Assembly: GCA_026785875.1 (NCBI GenBank)
Contig: JAJAZF010000206.1
Span: 1-19,110, forward strand
Length of the DNA stretch: 19,110 nucleotides
From: Chamaesiphon sp.
Lineage (GTDB): Bacteria > Cyanobacteriota > Cyanobacteriia > Cyanobacteriales > Chamaesiphonaceae
Direction: 5' to 3'
The notes under the pieces were generated by a model. The model was not told the DNA's origin, did no database searches, and saw only the letters and a list, made by a program, of their open reading frames with translations. A program made the position numbers and the translations under genes. Numbering within the stretch: position 1 is the stretch's first letter; the number at the start of each line of letters is the position of its first letter. Of the stretch, positions 1-8,128 are shown one piece after another.

Positions 1-1262
1 ATGATGATGAAGTAGACGGAGGTTAAACCAGTACTCGCCAGACAGATGAGTGTGGCGATGGGGAAGGTGGTGTAGCTGCCTTGGAAGGATAAGAATTCAC
101 CGATGAAGCCTACCATACCAGGGATTCCAGCACTTGCCATCATGGTGAGGATGGACATTGCTCCTACGAATGGTAAGCCGCGTTTGGGGTTGAGTAAGCC
201 GTGGAGTTTGTTTAAGTCGCGCGTTCCGGTTTTGGCTTCGATAATGCCAACGAGGTTAAATAAGAGGGCAAGGATTAAGCCGTGAGCAACCATTTGGTAG
301 ACTGCGCCTAAGACGCTCAAGGGAGTTGCGGCGGCGGTGGCGAGGAGTACATAACTCAAATGGGCGACGGAACTATAAGCGATCGTTTTCTTGATATCGG
401 TTTGGACGATCGCGATTAAGCTACCGTAAATAGCGGTGACTACAGCGATAATTGCCAACCAGGGAGCCACAATTACCCACGCATCAGGGAATAACCCCAA
501 GCCAAAGCGAATTAATCCATAAGCCCCTAATTTTGAGACAATCCCGCCCAATAACATCGAAACAGGTGTAGATGCTTCGACATAGGCATCGGGAAGCCAA
601 GTATGAAAGGGTACCAAGGGCATTTTGATGCCAAAACCAAGCAGGATGATACTAAGGAATAAAAGTTGTAAATTAGCTGGTAGATGAGTTGCTGCCAGAG
701 ACTCATAATTAAAATTACCAGTCTTGGTAAACCATGCCCAGCTCAAAAAACCAGCAAGTAAAATCACCCCCGATAAAGCCTGATAGATCAGAAACTTCGT
801 CGCTGCATAACCGCGCTTTTCTCCACCCCAAATTGAGATCAGGAGATAGAGCGGAATTAACTCCAACTCATAGAATAGAAAAAACAACATTAAATTCTGG
901 GCGAGAAAGGCTCCAGTAACTGCTGTACTAACTAACAACAGTAAAGCATAAAACAATCTGTCTCTTTCGATCTCCTGACTAGTTGCTTGCACCGCTAATA
1001 AAACCAGTAAAGCATTGAGAATTATCATCGGTAAAGATAAACCATCAACTCCCAACTGATAATCCAATCCCAACGGCTCGATCCAACTAAACCGTTCGAT
1101 AAACTGTAACCCTGCGTCCTGATAATCGAACATAGTGGCGATCGCGATCGATATCGCCAAACTCAACCCCGAAATAATCAACGCGATCGATCGACTAAAA
1201 CCAGGCACAATCCCAATCAAAATCGCCCCCAAAATTGGCAACCAAATAATAGCACTCAACAT
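1..1262 (-). CDS. ndhD3: NAD(P)H-quinone oxidoreductase subunit 4, NdhD3 type (partial, C-terminus off the left edge)
   Basis: This is an antiporter-like membrane subunit of thylakoid NDH-1, homologous to NuoM. It is part of the proton-pumping arm of the CO2-uptake complex. About 420 codons are visible from ATG at 1262; the frame runs off the left edge. Many hydrophobic helices are seen. Family motifs include YELELIPLYLLI (residues 131-142, with the conserved Glu at 132) and GFGIKMPLVPFHTWLPDA (209-226, with the channel Lys at 213). A strong AGGAGGAG ribosome site lies 8 nt upstream. It follows ndhF3 on the same strand with a 106-nt gap, so they are probably co-transcribed. The D3 rather than D4 assignment rests on its neighbour NdhF3, since D3 and D4 are hard to separate by eye. 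CupA (chpY) would be expected next, beyond the edge. Confidence 0.9.
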   Translation of the reverse strand, partial: MLSAIIWLPILGAILIGIVPGFSRSIALIISGLSLAISIAIATMFDYQDAGLQFIERFSWIEPLGLDYQLGVDGLSLPMIILNALLVLLAVQATSQEIERDRLFYALLLLVSTAVTGAFLAQNLMLFFLFYELELIPLYLLISIWGGEKRGYAATKFLIYQALSGVILLAGFLSWAWFTKTGNFNYESLAATHLPANLQLLFLSIILLGFGIKMPLVPFHTWLPDAYVEASTPVSMLLGGIVSKLGAYGLIRFGLGLFPDAWVIVAPWLAIIAVVTAIYGSLIAIVQTDIKKTIAYSSVAHLSYVLLATAAATPLSVLGAVYQMVAHGLILALLFNLVGIIEAKTGTRDLNKLHGLLNPKRGLPFVGAMSILTMMASAGIPGMVGFIGEFLSFQGSYTTFPIATLICLASTGLTSVYFII

Positions 1263-1270
1263 TACTCCAA

Positions 1271-1278
1271 CTCCTCCT
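1271..1278 (-). promoter_or_regulatory. ribosome binding site of ndhD3
   Basis: On the minus strand the sequence reads AGGAGGAG, 8 nt before the ATG at 1262. It is among the strongest Shine-Dalgarno matches in the window and fixes the ndhD3 start. Many other genes here have weak sites. Confidence 0.7.
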
Positions 1279-1308
1279 AAATCAACAACCGATCCTCACA
1301 AACCAACC

Positions 1309-1347
1309 CCTCAGTGCTCCTCCGTGGAACCTCCGTGTACCTCTGTG
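1309..1347. repeat. four phased copies of an 8-bp repeat between ndhF3 and ndhD3
   Basis: The octamer CCTC(A/C/T)GTG occurs at 1309, 1319, 1330 and 1340, so copies are spaced 10, 11 and 10 bp apart, close to one helical turn. On the mRNA strand of the ndhF3-ndhD3 operon this reads as repeated CAC(A/G/T)GAGG, which includes GGAGG-like tracts. Motifs of this kind appear as dispersed repeats in cyanobacterial intergenic DNA; function is unknown. Confidence 0.7.
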
Positions 1348-1368
1348 TGAAACCTCATACCTTCAGCC

Positions 1369-3201
1369 TCATATCAATAAACCCATCATCAACCCCAAAA
1401 CTATAATTCCAGAAAACGCCACCAAAATATAAAATTGAGACTGTCCCGAAGTCGTATATCTGAGCGTTTGTCCGCCAAATAAAGTCCCGATCCCAATGAA
1501 GTTAACAAATCCATCGACAATATATCGATCGAACCAATTAGTTACCCGCGCACTAGTAGCCACCAATAACACGATCGTCAACTGATAAAATCGTTGTACA
1601 TAAAAGTCATTGGCAAAAAAGTTCTGAACTGCTGGTATTGGTAACTTAATAGGCTTAGGAATACTATCGACACTATAGATTACACTGCTAATCGCAATCC
1701 CCGAAATACTCGACCAAACTAACAAAGGAGCAAACATATTATCCAATGCGCCCCAAGTAGGTAACATACCTAGATTTCGCAAAATAATCGGCAGATGACA
1801 GATCAGCACAGCCGAACTAATTACGGGTAAACTAATCAACCAAAATGGTTCGGTCGAGCGTTCGCTCATCGGTTGGACTTTACCCAAAAATATCAGACAG
1901 AATAATCGCGTCAAACTAAAAGCAGTTAGAGTATTTACAATTAAAATTACTCCCACCAACCAAGGTTGCTCCACCCAGAGATTATCTACTAATTGTAAAA
2001 AGCCCCAAAATCCACCTAAAGGAGGCACCGCAATAAAAGATGCGATCGCTACTAAGATCGCAGCACCTGTAAATGGACGGCGCGACCATAAGCCACCTAA
2101 CTGCGTCAAGTCTTGAGTAATATTCGTCCACATAATCGCCCCAATCCCCATATATAATAACGCCATCCCAAAAGATTCATTAAAGAGAATAAATCTAGCC
2201 GAATCTAAATTTTGGGTGCCAATGGCGATAAATACCAGCCCGATATAAGCACTCAATGTATAGGAAAGTACCCGCTTCATATCGATCTGTGCGATCGCAA
2301 TCAACGAACAACAAATTGCTGTTGCTACTCCCAAAACAACAAGCGTATTTAATAACAGTGGCGATAGCGATATGACTGGAGCCAACTTAATTAATACAAA
2401 TGCTCCCGCACCAACAACTACCGCATTCCGCAACACCGTCGCCGGAATTGGTGCTTCCATCGCTTCATCCAGCCACAGTTGGAATGGAATTTGGGCGCAT
2501 TTACCCAGCGGTCCCGCACTGAGGGATAAACCGAGTAAAAATGCCACTGTCGGGTCTAATTTAGCCGTTTGCGCCCAAATGGCTAACTCTGTAAAATTCC
2601 ACGTTCCCGCCATGGGATAAATCGAAATTACCCCCATCAGTAAGATAATATCGCCTACCCGCTTTGTCCAAAAAGCATCTCTAGCTCCAGTAATCACTAA
2701 CGATTGGGCAAACCAAAAGCCTACTAACAAGTAGGTAGCTAGAGTCAGCAGTTCGAGAAAGACATAAGTGAAAAATAGCGAATTTGACAGCACTAAGCCA
2801 CAAATCCCCGCACCGAAACAATTCATCAGCGAGAAGAACCGCGCCCAACCCCAATCCAGCTCCAGATAACCTACTGCATAAATCTGGGAAACCAAATTGA
2901 TGCCCGTGACGACAGTAACAGCCGTAAGCGTGATGGCGGAAATCTCGATCGGAAAGTTAATATCTAGGGTGCTAGTGTGCAGCCAACTATAGCTAATTTC
3001 TTGCCTGGGTAAATCCCAACCAGTCGTCAAGGCTAGCAGCGCATGAATAAACGCAACTCCCGCCATCAGGATATTAATATAACCTGCTGGTCTAGTTCCC
3101 AATTGTCCCGACCAACCAAATGACCAAGGAAGTGCCAAAGCAGCTCCAATCAGCGGGTAGCAGGGAATTAACCATATAGTGTTGAGGGCTATCGGCTCCA
3201 T
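1369..3201 (-). CDS. ndhF3: NAD(P)H-quinone oxidoreductase subunit 5, NdhF3 type (CO2 uptake)
   Basis: The 610-residue polytopic membrane protein is a NuoL/NdhF homologue. It lacks the longer C-terminus of respiratory NdhF1, as is usual for the CO2-uptake paralogues. In the NDH-1MS complex NdhF3 and NdhD3 hold CupA and couple CO2 hydration to electron and proton flow. Conserved residues include Glu150 in the helix-5 motif FLELLTLATYLLVG, Lys234 in GPLGKCAQIPFQLWLDEAMEAP, and AQIDMKRVLSYTLSAY (304-319). The segments YAVGYLELDWGWARFF and GARDAFWTKRVGD resemble NdhF3 rather than NdhF4 as I remember these proteins. Oddly, positions 342 and 346, His and Lys in the NdhF4 encoded in this window, are Glu and Met. 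No clear ribosome site precedes ATG 3201. It leads the ndhF3-ndhD3 operon. Confidence 0.92.
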   Translation of the reverse strand: MEPIALNTIWLIPCYPLIGAALALPWSFGWSGQLGTRPAGYINILMAGVAFIHALLALTTGWDLPRQEISYSWLHTSTLDINFPIEISAITLTAVTVVTGINLVSQIYAVGYLELDWGWARFFSLMNCFGAGICGLVLSNSLFFTYVFLELLTLATYLLVGFWFAQSLVITGARDAFWTKRVGDIILLMGVISIYPMAGTWNFTELAIWAQTAKLDPTVAFLLGLSLSAGPLGKCAQIPFQLWLDEAMEAPIPATVLRNAVVVGAGAFVLIKLAPVISLSPLLLNTLVVLGVATAICCSLIAIAQIDMKRVLSYTLSAYIGLVFIAIGTQNLDSARFILFNESFGMALLYMGIGAIMWTNITQDLTQLGGLWSRRPFTGAAILVAIASFIAVPPLGGFWGFLQLVDNLWVEQPWLVGVILIVNTLTAFSLTRLFCLIFLGKVQPMSERSTEPFWLISLPVISSAVLICHLPIILRNLGMLPTWGALDNMFAPLLVWSSISGIAISSVIYSVDSIPKPIKLPIPAVQNFFANDFYVQRFYQLTIVLLVATSARVTNWFDRYIVDGFVNFIGIGTLFGGQTLRYTTSGQSQFYILVAFSGIIVLGLMMGLLI

Positions 3202-3415
3202 AGAGTTTATTCTATATTTTTTTAATTTAAGTCTTTTATTTCTCTATATTAGAGCGTAATCGAAAATTTATCGAAAAGATAGTGCCAGCACAGAGTTTTA
3301 ATCGATACTTGCTCTAAGTTTTTCTTATCGCTATTATGTATAGTTAATCATCTATTTCTGTCTTAGAGTTTAATCTATCTTTAGATGGGATAAAATTATA
3401 CTTGATGCTGCCAAA
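3202..3415. promoter_or_regulatory. divergent AT-rich intergenic region between ndhF3 and the hydrolase gene
   Basis: This 214-nt AT-rich gap must hold the start signals of both flanking genes. An 8-bp direct repeat ATCGAAAA lies at 3259-3266 and 3270-3277, an 11-bp step that places both copies on one face of the helix. In other cyanobacteria the ndhF3 operon is controlled by the LysR-type repressor CcmR/NdhR, but I cannot match a known operator here. No convincing -35/-10 pair was found. Confidence 0.4.
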
Positions 3416-4630
3416 ATGAAAAAAGTGACGAGCGCGATCGGGACATGGTTCCTCGGTATTCTGCTATTGGTGGGACTATTTTTGAGTATTTGGATCGTCC
3501 TTCCCGCACCGATTTTTTCGCTGCTCCCGTTGAGTGTTGGCGCACCAGAAATTAGTCCTGGTTTAATTATTTTTAATGTTTCCATACCGATCTTATATTG
3601 GGTAATCCTCAGGCTTGGAGATTACCACCAACCACGATTACTTTTTATCGGCCTATGTTTGAGCGGTTTAGCCGCGATCTTGAGTGCTTCACCATTAATC
3701 CAATTTTCATCAGCTCAACAACAAGCCCAACGATCGATTGTTGCTAGTTTAGGGCAAGATTACCTCAAAGATCTGCCGCCATCGCTGACTGATAAGATGC
3801 GATCGCAACCCCTGCTTATTTCAGATATCTGGGGCGGTATTCCCAGCCCCAAAGTGAGGGAGGATCGAGATATTCTCTTTGCTAATCCCGATGGCGTTCC
3901 ACTCACCCTAAATATCTATCGACCAGCTCAAGTTGGTAACTACCCTGCGATCGTCTCGATTTATGGTGGTGCATGGCAACGCGGTAATCCCGATAGTGAC
4001 GATACTTTCAATCGTTATATTGCCGCTCAAGGTTATGTCGTCTGGGCGATTTCTTATCGTCACGCTCCAACCTATCATTTCCCGATCCAAATTGAAGATG
4101 TGCGGCAGGCATTGACATATATTAAAAATCATGCTGCGGAAACCGAAACCAATCTCGATCGAGTTGCCATCATTGGTCGATCGGCTGGCGCACAATTAGC
4201 GATGTTAGCAGCTTACCAAGATCCACCTTTCCCGATTAGGGCAGTGGTAAATTACTATGGACCTGTCAATCTGACAGCGGGTTATGATGATGTACCGACT
4301 CCCGATCCGATCGAGTCTCGCGCTACACTTCGCGCCTTCTTGGGCGGTACGCCCCAAACTGTGCCCGAACTTTACCGCCAAGCTTCACCCATCAATGCCG
4401 TCAAATCCGCCTTACCAGCATCTCTACTAATTTATGGCGGCAAAGACCACATCGTTGAATCTAAGTATGGCAGCTACCTCGCGCAACAATTGCGATCGGC
4501 AGGAAATCAAGCCGTTTTTATCGAAATTCCGTGGGCGGATCATGCCTTTGATGCCGTATTTTCAGGCATGAGCAATCAACTTGCACTTTATTACACCGAG
4601 CGATTTTTAGCTTGGGCACTGGTGCAGTAG
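3416..4630 (+). CDS. membrane-anchored alpha/beta-hydrolase (esterase/lipase family)
   Basis: The protein has 404 residues. Three hydrophobic segments (about 8-32, 49-66 and 75-94) form an N-terminal membrane domain, followed by an alpha/beta-hydrolase domain from about 150. The oxyanion-hole motif is YGGAW (183-187), a variant of HGGxW. The nucleophile elbow is GRSAG with Ser256, and the triad is probably completed by Asp344 (GGKDH) and His376 (ADHAF). This pattern fits the carboxylesterase families related to hormone-sensitive lipase and BD-FAE; the substrate is unknown. ATG 3416 lacks a good ribosome site, but the membrane segment directly after it supports this start. It is divergent from ndhF3 and stands alone. 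A link to carbon concentration is not evident from the sequence. Confidence 0.8.
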   Translation: MKKVTSAIGTWFLGILLLVGLFLSIWIVLPAPIFSLLPLSVGAPEISPGLIIFNVSIPILYWVILRLGDYHQPRLLFIGLCLSGLAAILSASPLIQFSSAQQQAQRSIVASLGQDYLKDLPPSLTDKMRSQPLLISDIWGGIPSPKVREDRDILFANPDGVPLTLNIYRPAQVGNYPAIVSIYGGAWQRGNPDSDDTFNRYIAAQGYVVWAISYRHAPTYHFPIQIEDVRQALTYIKNHAAETETNLDRVAIIGRSAGAQLAMLAAYQDPPFPIRAVVNYYGPVNLTAGYDDVPTPDPIESRATLRAFLGGTPQTVPELYRQASPINAVKSALPASLLIYGGKDHIVESKYGSYLAQQLRSAGNQAVFIEIPWADHAFDAVFSGMSNQLALYYTERFLAWALVQ

Positions 4631-4740
4631 TCCCGATGAGGGTGGAAGTTAGACATCATCGCCCTCAGATTGCCATTTAGAGGTCAAGGTAGATCCCACA
4701 AGTTATTCCTTTTGATAGACACAGTACGTAAGTCCGATCG

Positions 4741-4746
4741 TATAAT
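4741..4746 (+). promoter_or_regulatory. possible -10 element upstream of the proline-rich membrane protein
   Basis: A perfect TATAAT lies 43 nt before the GTG start at 4790. The nearest -35-like hexamer, TTGATA at 4712, is 23 nt upstream, which is too far for a standard sigma-70 promoter, so this is only a candidate. Confidence 0.25.
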
Positions 4747-4789
4747 ATGAAATATATTATACAAACCCCTCGCAAATAGGAAATCGATC

Positions 4790-5377
4790 GTGCCTAACCA
4801 ATCCAACAACCCACAAAACAGAACCGAAGCAGAACGTAATCGGATCGGTGAGGAAGAGTTACAGTTTCAGCGCGAACGAGCAGCAGAAAATAGTGGTACT
4901 ACTAACGGGTTAATGATTGGTGGTCTACTTGCCTTGGCTGGACTAGGTGCAGCGTTGGCTTACTACCTGAGCAGACCTGCGCCTACACCGACAACCATTA
5001 TCAATACTCCCCCGACCCCCGCCGCTGCGGTATCGCCTCCACCGCAGAAACAAACAACAATTATCGATCGTACAGTAGAGAAAACTGCACCGCCACAAGT
5101 CAAGGTAGTGGAAGTAGAAAAACCTGTCTTGGTTCCTGTCCCCTCTAAGCCAAAAGTCGTAGAAGTACCAAAAACAGTTATCGTTCCAGGCCCGACTAAA
5201 ATTATTGAAGTGCCTAAGCCTGTTGCCGCACCTGCAACACCTCCCACAACTGATAAATCAGAGCCTTCAAAACCTAGCCCTACCCCTTCAGCGACACCTT
5301 CCCCTTCCCCTGCTGCTAGTGATTCTGAGCCGATTAATGTTCCCTCACCTGGCAATACCAACACGGGAAATAATTAA
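4790..5377 (+). CDS. single-pass membrane protein with long proline-rich C-terminal tail, unknown function
   Basis: I do not recognise this 195-residue protein. It has a charged N-terminus (1-38), one hydrophobic helix (about 40-60, rich in Leu, Gly and Ala) and a low-complexity Pro/Val/Thr/Ser tail. In the tail a short motif repeats: VVEVEKP (106-112), VVEVPKT (123-129) and IIEVPKP (138-144). It ends in a Pro/Ser-rich stretch. The start is GTG, preceded by AGGAAA. By the positive-inside rule the Arg/Glu-rich N-terminus would stay in the cytoplasm and the tail would extend across the membrane into lumen or periplasm; this is inference. It converges with cupB. The tail could span a wall or bind other proteins, but nothing ties it to NDH-1 directly. 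Confidence 0.7.
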   Translation: MPNQSNNPQNRTEAERNRIGEEELQFQRERAAENSGTTNGLMIGGLLALAGLGAALAYYLSRPAPTPTTIINTPPTPAAAVSPPPQKQTTIIDRTVEKTAPPQVKVVEVEKPVLVPVPSKPKVVEVPKTVIVPGPTKIIEVPKPVAAPATPPTTDKSEPSKPSPTPSATPSPSPAASDSEPINVPSPGNTNTGNN

Positions 5378-5411
5378 TATCAATTTAATTTGAGTAGATA
5401 ACAAATTGGCT

Positions 5412-5432
5412 CCTCCCCTTTACAAGGGGAGG
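5412..5432. terminator. 9-bp stem-loop between convergent genes (dispersed repeat, possible two-way terminator)
   Basis: CCTCCCCTT (5412-5420), loop TAC, AAGGGGAGG (5424-5432) form a perfect 9-bp hairpin in the gap between the proline-rich protein gene (plus) and cupB (minus). Its position suits termination from both sides, although no T-run follows. The same G-rich wording, AAAGGGGAGG followed by CTGGG or similar, recurs near 15137, so it belongs to a dispersed cyanobacterial repeat. Confidence 0.4.
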
Positions 5433-5511
5433 CTGGGAGGGGTAAATATCTTAGGCGGACTTTGCAATACTAGCGGCGATTTCAATCACTGTACTGCTGT
5501 GCTGCGTTTTC

Positions 5512-6633
5512 TTACCCCTGAATATTAGGTAACTGAGAAGTCAATAATCGATCCATCCAGCCCTCAAAATAAGCCATGTTTGCAGATTTTTCGCGGGGAT
5601 CTTGGCTATCCAAAGGATGGGGAGCCAAACCTAAAATCGTGGCACTGGTGACGCAATACATCGACTTTTGGAAGCTTAGACAGATTTTGACTAATAAATC
5701 ATCTTCTTGGCGTTTAGTATTTTGATACATTTCATGTAGATAAGGTGGGATATAATGCCGCATATCTTGCATTAATAAAGTAGGTGGAATCCCCGCACCA
5801 CCGATCGGTAGTGCATCTGCATACAAAGCACCGTAGGTAAAATCTGCTTGTGGTACTGGGATTTGATGGGCTTGAGCATTATAAGAAACCACACCCAAAA
5901 ACGGCGTACCGCGAAAGAAAATGGCTTCGACATAAGGCACCGCTACATCCATCAAAAATGTTAGATCCGCTGACTTGGGTAAAATATCGTAAGATCGACC
6001 GTCGATTTCGACAGCATAGGTAATCGGATTGCCCGCAGCCGCCACCAGTCCCGCTTTAATCCAATCCACCACCTCAGGAATATTGGTAACTTTGCCCTGT
6101 TCGTAGGCTCTGGCTAAGGTCAGGAAAAGATCGGACATTACTTCCCAGAATTGACCGAGGGCGTTGTAGTAAACCGATTGACGTACTTGCTCTGGCAGAA
6201 ATTCGGGGAAGAGGCGATGTAAGAGTCTAATCGCTGGATTACCTTTAATTTTGGCTTGAATCGCTGGTTCAATTAATTCTCGAAATTCTGACGATTCAAT
6301 ATACTGCTCTAACTTGCCGCCCCCGTGCCAGAGCATTACTTTCATGCAGTATTCGGCGTACTCATAATTAATTCGATCGTGCGATAGATGCTCGATTAAT
6401 TGGTTGAATGAAACCCGATCGTTAAAGTATTTAAAGAATGGAAAAACTGTTAAGAATTCTCGATCGGCAATATGTTGCAGATTTTTTTGATAGGCATCGA
6501 GAACATAGCCATAGCTGTCGAGAATGCCAACTACTTCTTTGACATTATCGGGGTTATCTGGTAAGAGACTTTGACCATTGTAGAATCGATCGATATAGGT
6601 CGCAAAACGATGACAAGAATTAATAGAAGTCAT
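5512..6633 (-). CDS. cupB: CO2 hydration protein CupB (ChpX) of NDH-1MS'
   Basis: The 373-residue soluble protein belongs to the ChpX/ChpY (CupB/CupA) family, which turns CO2 into bicarbonate while docked on the NdhF/NdhD arm of thylakoid NDH-1. Family hallmarks include SHDRINYEYAEYCMKVM (84-100) directly followed by LWHGGGK (101-107). His, Arg, Tyr and Cys side chains there are candidates for the metal-carrying active site. The open frame extends upstream to 6891, but that part lies inside ndhD4. The chosen ATG at 6633 overlaps the ndhD4 stop in an ATGA, which indicates translational coupling, and gives a normal family length. CupB rather than CupA is called because it follows an NdhF4-like gene in an operon divergent from the ccm cluster. 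It is the last gene of that operon. Confidence 0.9.
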   Translation of the reverse strand: MTSINSCHRFATYIDRFYNGQSLLPDNPDNVKEVVGILDSYGYVLDAYQKNLQHIADREFLTVFPFFKYFNDRVSFNQLIEHLSHDRINYEYAEYCMKVMLWHGGGKLEQYIESSEFRELIEPAIQAKIKGNPAIRLLHRLFPEFLPEQVRQSVYYNALGQFWEVMSDLFLTLARAYEQGKVTNIPEVVDWIKAGLVAAAGNPITYAVEIDGRSYDILPKSADLTFLMDVAVPYVEAIFFRGTPFLGVVSYNAQAHQIPVPQADFTYGALYADALPIGGAGIPPTLLMQDMRHYIPPYLHEMYQNTKRQEDDLLVKICLSFQKSMYCVTSATILGLAPHPLDSQDPREKSANMAYFEGWMDRLLTSQLPNIQG

Positions 6634-8111
6634 GGATCGATTGAGGTATTCATAGTGGCAACAATAGCGGGCGGTTGGAGTGTAGCTAAAATAGTTGGTT
6701 CGCTCCAGCGGGTAATCCAACCAGGCTGGATCCCAAATAACACGATCGCAACTGTTAAAATCATCGCTGGATAGCGTTCTCGCCAAGTTACAGACTCTAG
6801 ATTTTGGACTGGTACTGATAATCTCCCAAAAAAGGCACGGTTGATCAATAACAGGTAATAAACGGATGTCAAACCCGTACCGATCATACACAGCAGGGTT
6901 TGGACTGGGAAAACTGGAAAACTACTCCGAAAAATTAGAAACTCCGCTACAAAGCCTACCATTCCTGGAATTCCGGCACTAGCCATCACTCCCAATACCA
7001 TCAAACTACCAATTACTGGCATCCCCCGTTCTGGATTGAGTAACCCTTCCAAGATCTTGATATCGCGGGTTTTAGTTTTCTGGTAAACCACACCTACCAA
7101 CAGGAACAGCGTAGCGGAAATCAAACCGTGACTGACCATCTGAATCATCGCTGCCGAAAAACTTAGCGCGGTATTCGCCGCCGCCGCTAGGAGGATGTAA
7201 CCCATGTGGCTGACAGAACTATAGGCAACCATCTTCTTCATATCTGTCTGCGCGATCGCCATCAATGCCCCGTATAATACACTGACGATCGCCCAGACAG
7301 AAATCCACGGTGCGGCAATTTGCCAAGCTTCAGGAAACAGCCCCACACAGAAGCGCAAGATGCCGTAGGTAGCAAGTTTGAGCAGAACTCCAGCAAGCAA
7401 CACCGAAATCGGTGTCGAAGCCTCCACGTGGGCATCTGGTAGCCACGTATGAAACGGGAATAGGGGCATCTTGATCCCAAAACCTAACAATAACGCTCCC
7501 AATAGTAAAAACTGTTGACTCAACGGTAACGCATGAGCCAGAGCTGGATCGTAAGTAAAGCTACTACTACCACCAAACCATGCCAGCCCCAAGAATGCCG
7601 CCAAGATCAAGGCACCAGATAAAGCCGTATAAATCAAGAACTTAGTCGCAGCATAGGCGCGTTTTTGACCGCCCCAGATCGCAATCAGCAGATACAGGGG
7701 AATCAATTCCAGCTCATACGAGATAAAGAACAGCAGAAAATCTTGAGCTAGAAACACTCCAGTTACCGCAGCATTTAGCAAAAAAATCAGGCTGTAGTAG
7801 AGGCGCGATCGATCGATCTTTTCATCGCTGCTATAAATTGCCACCCAAGTCAACAAGCTATTGAGAGCCACCAATGGCAACGACAAACCATCAACCCCAA
7901 GTCGATAGGATAATCCTAGCGCATCGATCCAATTGATATTTTCTACGAACTGCATACTGGGGTTGCTCAGATCGAACTTTGTCAACAACAACACCGTCCA
8001 ACCAATTACCGCTACTGCTATCCACAAAGCAAACTCGCGAGTTTGTTTTGGAGGCAGACAAGCAGCTAGAACTGCTCCTAGTAAAGGAACTATTAATAAA
8101 ATACTTAGCAC
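6630..8111 (-). CDS. ndhD4: NAD(P)H-quinone oxidoreductase subunit 4, NdhD4 type (CO2 uptake)
   Basis: The 493-residue antiporter-like membrane subunit is a NuoM homologue, here paired with NdhF4 and CupB in NDH-1MS'. Visible motifs are SYELELIPLYLLIAIWGG (131-148, conserved Glu133), GFGIKMPLFPFHTWLPDA (210-227, Lys214) and a further helix Lys at 245 (LLKLATYG). The region AQTDMKKMVAYSSVSHMGY is typical of the family. The start is GTG at 8111, with AAGG about 10 nt upstream. The stop codon overlaps the cupB start by 4 nt. A 238-nt gap rich in repeats separates it from ndhF4, wider than expected inside an operon. The D4 label comes from context, since the sequence alone only says CO2-uptake type NdhD. 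Confidence 0.9.
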   Translation of the reverse strand: MLSILLIVPLLGAVLAACLPPKQTREFALWIAVAVIGWTVLLLTKFDLSNPSMQFVENINWIDALGLSYRLGVDGLSLPLVALNSLLTWVAIYSSDEKIDRSRLYYSLIFLLNAAVTGVFLAQDFLLFFISYELELIPLYLLIAIWGGQKRAYAATKFLIYTALSGALILAAFLGLAWFGGSSSFTYDPALAHALPLSQQFLLLGALLLGFGIKMPLFPFHTWLPDAHVEASTPISVLLAGVLLKLATYGILRFCVGLFPEAWQIAAPWISVWAIVSVLYGALMAIAQTDMKKMVAYSSVSHMGYILLAAAANTALSFSAAMIQMVSHGLISATLFLLVGVVYQKTKTRDIKILEGLLNPERGMPVIGSLMVLGVMASAGIPGMVGFVAEFLIFRSSFPVFPVQTLLCMIGTGLTSVYYLLLINRAFFGRLSVPVQNLESVTWRERYPAMILTVAIVLFGIQPGWITRWSEPTILATLQPPAIVATMNTSIDP

Positions 8112-8128
8112 GATCGAATCAGCCTTAA

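Noticed and set aside
2372..2620. Plus-strand 82-residue frame inside ndhF3, and a similar one at 9260-9478 inside ndhF4
   Set aside because: Both are antisense to the same conserved part of the two ndhF genes; their resemblance to each other reflects the sense-strand homology.
4963..5364. Minus-strand 133-residue Gly/Val/Thr-rich frame
   Set aside because: It is the antisense reading of the proline-rich tail gene, where Pro codons give Gly on the other strand.
6634..6891. Upstream extension of the cupB open frame inside ndhD4
   Set aside because: These 86 codons lie fully within ndhD4 in another frame. The ATG at 6633 in the ATGA overlap gives a normal family length and is the better start.
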